A DNA stretch of 21,070 nucleotides, taken from IMG/VR virus record IMGVR_UViG_3300043448_000879, positions 1 to 21,070 of that record; one strand, written 5' to 3'. This DNA comes from a virus. This document shows, in pieces, positions 1-7,417 of this stretch (its first letter is position 1; each line of letters starts with the position of its first letter). Under the pieces are notes generated by a model. That model was not told the origin of the DNA, did not search any database, and saw only the letters and a list, made by a program, of their open reading frames with translations. Both the position numbers and the translations under genes were made by a program.

Positions 1-1208
1 ACAAATTTTGAGAACATTAATTCATCTCTTAAAATTTCAGAAGATCTTCCAAGATTAAATCCATCACCACCACCTGCAATTCTTGTCTCTGGAACTCCAA
101 GTGCTCTATAAAGTTTCTTCTGAAAATATTCAATATCAGTAAGTTCACCAAGATTTTGTCCACCAGGAAGTGTGGTAATTTCTGTACCGCGACCACCTTC
201 ACGTCTTGGAAGCCAAAAGTCCTCAAGCATACTCATGAATTTACGATCATCACGAACTTCACCAGTATTTGCATCATATACAAGTTTATTTCTATAACGA
301 GACATAACTTCCTTAAGGTATTGCTCTGCTTTTACCTTTGGAAGATTGCCTACATCAATATAGAAAATTCTACGCTCTGGTGCTCTAGATAATCTATAAA
401 TTACAAGAGAATCCTCAATCATTCTCAATTGATTGAGTGCTTTAATTGCTTTATGTAGATATGAAAGAATAGTACCTTTATTTCTATCAACTAAACCTGA
501 CGTACAATATGTAATTGAATCTTTTGCAATTTTAACTCCTTTTTTAGATCCACCGCTAATTGTCCCTGCTGGAAAATTTGGAGTAGGAGTATAAACAAAA
601 TATTCTTCAATTTCTGGAAAATTATATTCTTGCTCTTGTCCAAATGATCTTGATAACAAGTTTAAGTTCCTTGTACCGTCTAATTCATTGCCTGTCTTTT
701 TTTCCTGACGGACATGTTTTATTTTCATTGGATCAATATATCTTAACTCCTGAATACCAGCCTCAGGATTTTTTTGATCAATTACTTTAAGATAAAATAA
801 GCGCCCATCTATGTACCAATTTCTAAAAATTTCATGGCACTTTTTATCAAAGTCCATGATTTCTTTAATATATTTAAATTCCGCTCTGATAACTTCTTTT
901 AAACGATCACTTGCGTTTAAGTTTGATAACTCAATTTCTACTGGTGAGTCGTAAAGATCACTAACGATTGCCTCATTTACAACACTTTCAATTGCACCAT
1001 CACATTCCGGATGGAGCGCCATTTCACGATAACGCCGAATTAGATCATATTCAGTTCTATAAACACCTTCAATATCTACATATTGTCCATAAAATCCAGA
1101 TTGAATAAAATAATCAACCCCGTCCTCATTGTTAGGAGGAACGGGGGAGACTATAGATTTGGATTTTTTTTCGTTATCCTCAATCGAAAAACCAAAAAGT
1201 TTCGCCAT
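1..1208 (-). CDS. 20: Portal vertex protein gp20 (partial, C-terminus beyond left edge)
   Basis: T4 gp20-type portal: a dodecameric ring at one capsid vertex that nucleates prohead assembly, docks the terminase motor and later binds the neck. The frame starts at ATG 1208 (MAKLFGFSIEDNE) and stays open for 402 codons to the window edge, so about three quarters of the usual length (T4 524 residues) is present. Recognisable portal segments are GFYGQYVDIEG and YDLIRRYREMALHPECD near residues 40-70, RNWYIDGRLFYLKVID near residues 110-130, LRYIDPMKIKHVRQ, then SRAPERRIFYIDVGNLPK and FWLPRREGGRGTEITTLPGG in the second half, and ETRIAGGGDGFNLGRS before the edge. It lies 30 bp after gp19, which matches T4 order 19-20. 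The ribosome site is weak (AAG-rich). A GC-rich hairpin lies inside codons 21-31. Family assignment is sure; only the end is missing. Confidence 0.95.
   Translation of the reverse strand, partial: MAKLFGFSIEDNEKKSKSIVSPVPPNNEDGVDYFIQSGFYGQYVDIEGVYRTEYDLIRRYREMALHPECDGAIESVVNEAIVSDLYDSPVEIELSNLNASDRLKEVIRAEFKYIKEIMDFDKKCHEIFRNWYIDGRLFYLKVIDQKNPEAGIQELRYIDPMKIKHVRQEKKTGNELDGTRNLNLLSRSFGQEQEYNFPEIEEYFVYTPTPNFPAGTISGGSKKGVKIAKDSITYCTSGLVDRNKGTILSYLHKAIKALNQLRMIEDSLVIYRLSRAPERRIFYIDVGNLPKVKAEQYLKEVMSRYRNKLVYDANTGEVRDDRKFMSMLEDFWLPRREGGRGTEITTLPGGQNLGELTDIEYFQKKLYRALGVPETRIAGGGDGFNLGRSSEILRDELMFSKF
1118..1146 (-). other. GC-rich hairpin inside the gp20 5' coding region
   Basis: On the plus strand CCCCGTCCTC (1118-1127) pairs with GAGGAACGGGG (1136-1146), with one bulged A at 1140 and an 8-nt loop. 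This gives 10 base pairs in otherwise AT-rich coding DNA. In the mRNA direction the stem is followed by a T-rich run (TTGATTATTTTATT). It resembles a leaky intrinsic terminator or an mRNA-processing stem between the high-copy tube gene and the low-copy portal gene. It is also constrained by coding, so a role is only inferred. Confidence 0.45.
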
Positions 1209-1238
1209 TTTATAAACTTAAATTCTTGTATATACTAT

Positions 1239-1829
1239 TTAGTTAATGTCCTGACCACCTGCAGCAGGTGAATCACCTTTCATTGCTTCCCACCAGAGGA
1301 TTTGGAACTCTACAGGGAATTCTTGAATGTTTGAAGTGCCATAATCTAAAGTAATTGCTCCAATAGAAGTTGGGAAAATATCATAGAAATGATATGCTCT
1401 GAGAGTTGATCCGTCACGATCTAATTGATAAACAAAAGCATCTGCTGTGTATGCTGTTGGATCTGTTTCTCCAGTGTTGTCGGAAACTCTATTGATTCTA
1501 TTCATCCAGTTCTCAAAAGCAGAACGGATAGCAAAGTCAGTGTCGTTAATTACTGTAACTGTCCAACTTTCAAATGTTCTGTCACCAGCGACTTTTAGAG
1601 TACGACCTCTGAAAGGAACATCAATTGGAGTTACATTAGATGCTGGTAAGTTTGCACCCTTTACCAAAAATCTTGCTTTATCGAGAACATTAGTATCTGC
1701 TGGTGCAATATCTGGGAATGAAAGAACAACCTCAAAGAGATTACTTCTAGCACCGCCACCTGTTAACTTACTTTTAAAGTCAGTAATCTTTCTTAGTGGA
1801 GGTGGATTTAATTGTTGTCTAGTTGCCAT
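1239..1829 (-). CDS. 19: Tail tube protein gp19
   Basis: Structural subunit of the inner tail tube of a contractile tail, stacked as hexameric rings inside the sheath; DNA passes through it at ejection. The 196-residue product is a little longer than T4 gp19 (163). It starts MATRQQLNPPPL and shows family features: RSNLFEVVLSFPD near residues 28-40, FLVKGANLPASNVTPIDVPFRGR near residues 54-76, GDRTFESWTVTVINDTDFAIRSAFENWMN near residues 82-110, and a C-terminal IQEFPVEFQILWWE. The N-terminal proline-rich stretch and acidic Gly-rich end account for the extra length. An AGAGG element at 1841-1845 lies 11 nt before the ATG. The gene follows gp18 by 19 bp, so both are probably on the same late transcript, as expected for partners needed in large and equal numbers. 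Confidence 0.95.
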   Translation of the reverse strand: MATRQQLNPPPLRKITDFKSKLTGGGARSNLFEVVLSFPDIAPADTNVLDKARFLVKGANLPASNVTPIDVPFRGRTLKVAGDRTFESWTVTVINDTDFAIRSAFENWMNRINRVSDNTGETDPTAYTADAFVYQLDRDGSTLRAYHFYDIFPTSIGAITLDYGTSNIQEFPVEFQILWWEAMKGDSPAAGGQDIN

Positions 1830-1848
1830 GGTAGTTTAAACCTCTAAA

Positions 1849-4026
1849 TTAAAAGTTTCCGATTACTTCTTCAAAGTCAACACCAGTCTTGGTGGCAATG
1901 AAGTTAAGACCAATGAAGTTAATTGATCTTGCAGGTTTAATATAGATGTCGGCAACAAATTCATTGTTGTCGATTACAGCTGCAGTGTTATTTGTTTCAT
2001 CACAAATAACAACATAATCAAAAATTCCTCTCTTTGCTTGAACATCACGCAAGAATGGTTCAACAGTATTTACAAAGTTTGTTCTTGTAATTTCATCATT
2101 AAATTCGAAGAGAGAATCTTTCGCTGCTTGAGAAATTGCATTCTCAAGGTAAATAAACAGGCGACGGACGTTAATTCTATCAAATGCTGATGATTTACCA
2201 AATCCTGTTTTATCTCCAAATAGAATGATTCCTGCTCCTGGTGAGAAGATTACTGGGTTGATTCTGTTTGAGTAGAGACGATCTCTTTGAGTTTTAGATG
2301 GATTGTATGCAAGTTTAACAGCATTTAAGATAGCGCCTCTTGATGTACCTGCGGGAGAATACCAAGCAAAGTTGTTGATATCGTTACGAGCACAAAGACC
2401 TGCAATATCTCCATTCAGAGGTACATATCTAAATGTATTTGAGAATCTGTCATACATGTACTTGTAACCACTATCAAATACTGCATAAGTAGATGATGTA
2501 ATGGGGGCATAAAACTGAATTAGATTCTCGGTAATATTGGCAGCAGATTTTACTGTTACTTCAGTCTGACTTGATGTATCAGATAGTGCAGCGCCTCTAT
2601 AAGGTGAAATAAATGCAACAGCATCCTTTCTCAATTCAGCAACTGAGATAAGTTTGTTTGCAAGTGCTTGTGCGTCGTTAATGTTATAAGCAGCAGATCC
2701 CATTAGGAGGAAGTCTACCTTGAAGTTTTCTGTATTTTCAAATAAGTCATAACCATCTGAAAGTTCTGCAAGTGTTGCAGTAAGAGCACCGGAAGTTGTA
2801 ATTCCTGCCTGACCATTATAGTCTTTACCACCTATTAAAGTATTTGTAGATGATCCGGCAGCAGCAAAAGTAATTCCATCTGCACCTTGATTCCAAGCAA
2901 CATCAGACTCTAAGTTGAAACCTGAACTATATCCAGTTGTTACAATTCCTGTTGGGGAATTGAGTCCGAAGATATATTCTGAATTATTTGCAAGATACTT
3001 TCTCCAGTAAGAAGGATTTCCTACTGAGAATTCTGCATCGGATGCTTTAGAAAGTGCTAGATGCTTCTCAAGGATTGTTCCTGCATTTCCAGTTACTGTA
3101 CCCAATGAATCAATAACTACAACATGAACTTCGTCAAATCTTGAATTTCTTGCTGCTGCATATGCAGATGTTCCTGGTCTTGGAGCGATATTATTCCAAG
3201 AAATAGTTGAAGTACTTGTGAGACCTAGTGTTTGTTGATCAAACCAATCAAGTCTTGAAGTATAACCAGTGGTTCCTAGTGCTACTGTATCACCGTTTGC
3301 ATGAATAGCAACGCTTCCTGTTGAAGAGAATGCATATATTCCAGATGGTTGATAGTCTACTTCAGTTTCAGTTCCTCCAGCGGAAACGTGAGAAAGTACT
3401 TTTACATATACATTAGTACCAGATACTTCGGTAATAATGCCTTTTAAATATCCATCAAGAACTGAGGTGCTACCTGCACCAGGGTTTACTCTACCTGCTA
3501 CAGATTGAGTAACACCATATCCAACTTGAATAGTTGTAATTCCGGATGCTACCGAAGTTGTAACTCCAACAAGAATTTGATCTGCTTTAGAGTCGATAAT
3601 ACCAACCTTGATTCCATTCGACCAAGAACCAGGGTTTCTTGCTGCAACTACAACACCTGCAAGAGTATTTTCGTCATACCCTAGAGCATTATAGTGGTCT
3701 AAGCTATCAATCTTTACACTGGAAGTAGTTCCAACAAATCCATTTCTCAAATCGTTGTCATTTGCTCTTACAACTCGTAATGCACCACCATACGCTAAGT
3801 ATGAAGAGGCAGTCAACCAATGCTCATAGTGCTTGTCTGTTGAATATGGTTCTCCAAAATTGACGAGTAAATCATTTTCATTTTCTACTAAGGTTGGTGA
3901 ATCAATTGGTCCTTTTGCAAAGGGCGCTACAATTGCACCAATTTTGTCAGATGAAGGAGTAGTTCTTCCAATTGTTAAATCAATTTCTCTTACTACAATT
4001 CCAGGAGATGCTAAATTGAGTGGCAT
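1849..4026 (-). CDS. 18: Contractile tail sheath protein gp18
   Basis: Tail sheath subunit, polymerised around the tube; its contraction drives the tube through the host envelope. Length is 725 residues (T4 659). The N-terminus MPLNLASPGIVVREIDLT and the following SSDKIGAIVAPFAKGP and HWLTASSYLAYGGALRVVRA are typical of the conserved sheath core. The C-terminal domain (about residues 600-725), with NVRRLFIYLENAI, FEFNDEITRTNFVNTVEPFL and YVVICDETNN, is the other conserved part. The middle, roughly residues 130-430, is rich in Ser, Thr and Gly and corresponds to the variable surface domains. A GGAG ribosome site at 4034-4037 lies 7 nt before the ATG, and a perfect late promoter lies just upstream. 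It follows gp17 and precedes gp19 as in T4. Confidence 0.96.
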   Translation of the reverse strand: MPLNLASPGIVVREIDLTIGRTTPSSDKIGAIVAPFAKGPIDSPTLVENENDLLVNFGEPYSTDKHYEHWLTASSYLAYGGALRVVRANDNDLRNGFVGTTSSVKIDSLDHYNALGYDENTLAGVVVAARNPGSWSNGIKVGIIDSKADQILVGVTTSVASGITTIQVGYGVTQSVAGRVNPGAGSTSVLDGYLKGIITEVSGTNVYVKVLSHVSAGGTETEVDYQPSGIYAFSSTGSVAIHANGDTVALGTTGYTSRLDWFDQQTLGLTSTSTISWNNIAPRPGTSAYAAARNSRFDEVHVVVIDSLGTVTGNAGTILEKHLALSKASDAEFSVGNPSYWRKYLANNSEYIFGLNSPTGIVTTGYSSGFNLESDVAWNQGADGITFAAAGSSTNTLIGGKDYNGQAGITTSGALTATLAELSDGYDLFENTENFKVDFLLMGSAAYNINDAQALANKLISVAELRKDAVAFISPYRGAALSDTSSQTEVTVKSAANITENLIQFYAPITSSTYAVFDSGYKYMYDRFSNTFRYVPLNGDIAGLCARNDINNFAWYSPAGTSRGAILNAVKLAYNPSKTQRDRLYSNRINPVIFSPGAGIILFGDKTGFGKSSAFDRINVRRLFIYLENAISQAAKDSLFEFNDEITRTNFVNTVEPFLRDVQAKRGIFDYVVICDETNNTAAVIDNNEFVADIYIKPARSINFIGLNFIATKTGVDFEEVIGNF

Positions 4027-4062
4027 CTTTATTCTCCGTACTAACCAGAATTATTCTAAAAG

Positions 4063-4070
4063 TATTTATA
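4063..4070 (-). promoter_or_regulatory. T4-type late promoter element upstream of gp18
   Basis: The minus strand reads TATAAATA, an exact match to the T4 late promoter -10 element recognised by the phage sigma factor gp55. It sits in the 51-bp gap between the gp17 stop and the gp18 start, 36 nt before the gp18 ATG. Transcription would begin a few bases downstream and carry gp18, gp19 and probably gp20. Being exact, intergenic and correctly oriented makes it convincing; no -35 element is expected. Confidence 0.8.
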
Positions 4071-4077
4071 AATTCCC

Positions 4078-5775
4078 TTATCTATAATCCCACATATAAG
4101 ATCTATCGCCATATTCATCCACATTCCATACTTCTAATGGATTTTGTTCATTTTTTGCTCCTGCAAATATCCACCTATCTCCAGTTTCTTCATCAATAGT
4201 GACGCTAAAATCATCCAATCCATCTGCAATAAAACCAAATGGAGACATATCTTGCTCAATTTGATTCTTTTGCTCCTCATAGATTCTTTTACGAACATCA
4301 TTGTCTGTCATTTCTTTAAAATAATCTTGAGCAACTAACCAAGAAAAAATAACCAGACACATTGCCAAATCATCATTACATCCTTCTTCTGCCTCAAAGG
4401 AGTTGTGTTTTTGTGCAAATGTTGTTAATTCTGAAATAATATCATAATCTACCGTCAGTAATTTATCATCTTCCATTAAGGTTTTTAAGTTGGAACATCC
4501 CAACTTTTTAACCGCTGCAGTTGTTCTTACACCAAGTTGCGATTTCTTACCACTAAATCCAGATCCTACAATTTGTCCAGCACGACCTCTCATAGCACAC
4601 ATAAGGACATTATCATATTCTAAATCAAAGTGAAGAATATTTGCAACTTGATCACCAATATCATTAACTTCAACTAATAACCAAGAATTATTATATCCTT
4701 TTGCCACTTCGTGAATAACACTTGGAAATAACATTGGTTTGATCTCATTATTTCTATATTTTGCCACTACTTTATATGGAAAGTTTGTAATATCAAAAAC
4801 AATGAATGCTGAGTAATCATTACCGAGTCCGCGAGCAACATCTACTGTTATGAGATAATTATGTTCTTCTTTTGGATTTTCATAAATGTCAAGACCTGCA
4901 TTCCTTTTTATTGGGTCTTCATAAACTAAATTTCTTAGTTTTGCTGGATTGATAAGAGTATTAACAGATCCTAAGAACTCACATTCAAACTCAACTTTGA
5001 ACTGTTGTTCGGATGTGTTTGCAATCGTCTGCTCCTTCCAGGCAGCGTCTCTACCAGGCACTTCAGACCAATGGACATCAGTGGGTACATATTCGTTTTT
5101 GCCGCGCTCTGCGTCATGCCACATACGGTAGAAGTGATTCATACCGCGTGGTGTAGATACAATAATTACCTTCGTGCTTTGTCCAGAAGAAATAGTAGGA
5201 TAAACAGAGGCAAAGAAGTCATCAGCAATGTGATTCGGGATGAAAGCGAACTCGTCAAGAAAGATGACATTATAAGATCCGCCTCGGACAGCAGATGACG
5301 AAGTAGAGTTAGATGAAATTTTGGAGCCATTTTCTAATTCCAAAGATCCTTTGTTCCATGATATAATACCTTGTTGCATCCACCTGGGCAAGTTCTCATA
5401 AGCAAGTTGCAATCTTCCAAGTAGGTCTCTTGCGGTTGATGCTTTGTTCGCTAGAATAGCTATATTAACGTTGTCATTGAAGACAGCATAATGTAACAAA
5501 TATGAAACACAAGTTGTAGATTTACCTGTCTGACGAGGCATCTTACAAATATTAAATCTGTTGTCGTGGAAATTTTGAATTAGTTTCTCCTGGAACGGAT
5601 ACATCTCAAAAGGAACTAGACCGTGATCAAGAGACACGATCTTAATATAATTTCTAGCAAAATATACAGGATCTTCTTTACACTTTAAGAACTCAATAAT
5701 TTGTTCTTCTGTAAATTGAATCTGAGTATTTGCCTTCTTAAGGTTTGGATTTCCCAAATAAACATTATCAGACAT
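4078..5775 (-). CDS. 17: Terminase large subunit gp17 (packaging ATPase and nuclease)
   Basis: Motor of headful DNA packaging: it cuts concatemeric DNA and pumps it through the gp20 portal using ATP. Length is 565 residues (T4 610). The N-terminal ATPase has Walker A MPRQTGKST at residues 79-87 (Lys85), Walker B VIFLDEF at residues 170-176 (Asp174, Glu175) and a coupling motif VSTPRG near residue 207. The C-terminal RNase H-like nuclease shows the acidic triad positions: Asp312 in ITVDVARG, Glu369 in LLVEVND, and Asp468 or Asp469 in CNDDLAM. All key residues are present, so it should be active. It follows the 438-aa gene by 6 bp, with its ribosome site (AGTAGG) overlapping that gene's end. 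Unlike T4, three genes separate it from gp16. Confidence 0.97.
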   Translation of the reverse strand: MSDNVYLGNPNLKKANTQIQFTEEQIIEFLKCKEDPVYFARNYIKIVSLDHGLVPFEMYPFQEKLIQNFHDNRFNICKMPRQTGKSTTCVSYLLHYAVFNDNVNIAILANKASTARDLLGRLQLAYENLPRWMQQGIISWNKGSLELENGSKISSNSTSSSAVRGGSYNVIFLDEFAFIPNHIADDFFASVYPTISSGQSTKVIIVSTPRGMNHFYRMWHDAERGKNEYVPTDVHWSEVPGRDAAWKEQTIANTSEQQFKVEFECEFLGSVNTLINPAKLRNLVYEDPIKRNAGLDIYENPKEEHNYLITVDVARGLGNDYSAFIVFDITNFPYKVVAKYRNNEIKPMLFPSVIHEVAKGYNNSWLLVEVNDIGDQVANILHFDLEYDNVLMCAMRGRAGQIVGSGFSGKKSQLGVRTTAAVKKLGCSNLKTLMEDDKLLTVDYDIISELTTFAQKHNSFEAEEGCNDDLAMCLVIFSWLVAQDYFKEMTDNDVRKRIYEEQKNQIEQDMSPFGFIADGLDDFSVTIDEETGDRWIFAGAKNEQNPLEVWNVDEYGDRSYMWDYR

Positions 5776-5781
5776 AATAAA

Positions 5782-7098
5782 TTACCTACTAATTTCTTCC
5801 CAGTCCATTGCAGCAACAACAGTATCATCAGCACTATCAGAAGCAATCACAAGTGTGAGTTCATAAGGAGTTGAAGTCAATCCGTCTCTTTCCAACTGAA
5901 ACTTGAAGAGTGCTTCCTTGAGAATATCAACTTGAGATGCTCCTTGATTTGAAGCATTGAAAAATCCACTCGCAAGTATTCTTCCATCAGTATAAGAAGT
6001 TCCAGTAATGTTATATTCAACAGCACTATCAACACCAGCACTTACCCAACTTCCATCAGTAGTAGTTCCAGATGCTCTAATTTGCCAATTAAAGTTTCCA
6101 GTACTAATTGGCATAATTGAAAGTGCGGTAAGAATTACAATCGCATCTAAACGATTTGGTGATGTTTTGAGACGCAAACCGATTACTGGATAAAATGTTC
6201 CTGCAGTTCCTAATGTTCTTGGAGTATTGATTGGAATACCGATTGCCTGTTGTAATCCACGAAGTTCATAACCACCCTCCGAAATTACAGTAGAACAAAC
6301 TTGTTTGAGTGTGCTTGAACTTGTGGTTATACCTGTATTTGCAATTTCATATCTTAGAGGTAATGATGCAGTTGTAATATAAGTCGATTGAATTACATTT
6401 GCGTGATGGAATGAATGACAATGAACAAATACACCATCAATCACAAAACCAACTCTTACAGTTCCAAGACCTAACCATTCAATATCAGTCCATAGAATTT
6501 GTGCTTTGGTTGGATCCAAAGTAATTCCAGAAACACCAGTTCCATCTAATTTATCAATATTCCATTCTGTCTGTGGGACTCTTGTTTCTGTTGCTAATGA
6601 TAAACTTCTTTCTACAAAACCAATTGAGGTGCTTCCAATTCCTGCAATTTCAAAGTAAATTCCATTATCTGCACCAAAATATCCTACTCGTTGTCTTAGA
6701 TTTGCTTTTGGTGGTGCAGGAACAAATGTATTCAACACCAATAATGATTTTCCTGGTTGATATGAAAAAGTTTTGGTAGTTTCTCTAATTACAGAACAAC
6801 CAGCAGTGGTTCCAATACCAATATTAATTAATCCTTGTGTAGTTACAAATCCTACAGTAGAACCAGTACCAACAATTAAACTTGTCCACAGATTATTGTC
6901 TCTGTATCTGTGTGAAGAGTCAAAAAGTGTGAGTGGATTTGATACTCTTGTTCTTCCAAAAGCATCAGAATTTGTGCTAACTGGAAATCTATTGTATTCA
7001 TCAACAACTCTACCATCTCTGGTTGCAATTAGAGGAACCTCAAAGAGAGTTCTCTCCTGATTTAGGAAATCTTGTTCATTCTTATTCCACTGGGCCAT
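5782..7098 (-). CDS. Phage structural protein of 438 residues between gp16 and gp17
   Basis: Probable virion protein of a kind seen in marine T4-like phages; its exact place in the particle is not known to me. The N-terminal third carries TRDGRVVDEYNRFPVS (about residues 26-41) and DAFGRTRVSNPLTLFDS. The central part has LRQRVGYFGADNGIYFEI (about residues 134-151), ILWTDIEWLGLGTVRVGFV (about residues 203-221) and SLPLRYEIANTG. This alternating strand pattern suggests a jelly-roll or lectin-like beta sandwich, a common surface or receptor-binding fold; that is inference. The remaining C-terminal part has a smooth beta-rich composition. It starts 3 bp after the 104-aa gene, with GGAG upstream of the ATG, and ends 6 bp before gp17, so it is co-transcribed with packaging genes. 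A head or tail decoration role is possible. Confidence 0.75.
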   Translation of the reverse strand: MAQWNKNEQDFLNQERTLFEVPLIATRDGRVVDEYNRFPVSTNSDAFGRTRVSNPLTLFDSSHRYRDNNLWTSLIVGTGSTVGFVTTQGLINIGIGTTAGCSVIRETTKTFSYQPGKSLLVLNTFVPAPPKANLRQRVGYFGADNGIYFEIAGIGSTSIGFVERSLSLATETRVPQTEWNIDKLDGTGVSGITLDPTKAQILWTDIEWLGLGTVRVGFVIDGVFVHCHSFHHANVIQSTYITTASLPLRYEIANTGITTSSSTLKQVCSTVISEGGYELRGLQQAIGIPINTPRTLGTAGTFYPVIGLRLKTSPNRLDAIVILTALSIMPISTGNFNWQIRASGTTTDGSWVSAGVDSAVEYNITGTSYTDGRILASGFFNASNQGASQVDILKEALFKFQLERDGLTSTPYELTLVIASDSADDTVVAAMDWEEISR

Positions 7099-7101
7099 GA
7101 A

Positions 7102-7416
7102 TCAATCACTCCAAGTTAAACTTTCTGGTCTGTATCTTTGTGCGTTTTTAATTTTAATAGAATCTGGTGATATTGGATAAATGTTATGAACAATTGCTCC
7201 AGGATATTCTCCCTGAAGTTGCTCTGCCAAAGAATTTTTATCTATCATCTTACCCTCAACTTCCATACGATATAATCTACCCTGCCAAACTACATCAGCA
7301 AGAAAAGATTCACCCACTGGTTGTGATTGGGATTCAGATCCATTAATATAAAGATTTCCATTGAAATCTCCAGAAATGTTGACGCTTTCAGAAATAAACT
7401 GTTTAAAGGATTTCAT
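7102..7416 (-). CDS. Small protein with a T4-style capsid-targeting leader (probable internal head protein)
   Basis: 104 residues. The N-terminus MKSFKQFISES closely resembles the capsid-targeting sequence of T4 internal protein III (MKTYQEFIAE). That 10-residue leader directs proteins into the prohead core and is removed by protease gp21 after a Leu/Ile-X-Glu motif. Here Ile8-Ser9-Glu10 is followed by Ser11, which fits the cleavage rule. The mature part would be about 94 residues: NISGDFNGNLYING, then a probable beta domain with ADVVWQGRLYRMEVEGKM and YPGAIVHNIYPI. There are no cysteines and no membrane segment. It starts 1 nt after the 506-aa gene and is followed 3 nt later by the 438-aa gene. 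I recall similar small ORFs in marine T4-like phages, but none with a proven function. Packaging into the capsid is inference from the leader. Confidence 0.75.
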   Translation of the reverse strand: MKSFKQFISESVNISGDFNGNLYINGSESQSQPVGESFLADVVWQGRLYRMEVEGKMIDKNSLAEQLQGEYPGAIVHNIYPISPDSIKIKNAQRYRPESLTWSD

Positions 7417-7417
7417 T

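Noticed and set aside
1209-1238. Possible late promoter before gp20 (ACTAAATA and TATAAAAT)
   Set aside because: Both match the TATAAATA element at only six of eight positions. One begins in the gp19 stop codon and the other abuts the gp20 ATG, leaving no room for a transcript start upstream.
1447-1839. Plus-strand open frame of 130 codons
   Set aside because: It lies entirely opposite gp19, whose identity is sure. Plus-strand frames across the window mirror minus-strand codon bias and show no family features or ribosome sites.
4047-4057. Palindrome AGAATTATTCT in the gp18 leader
   Set aside because: Only one central base, so no hairpin can form; it could be an operator but there is no second copy or other support.
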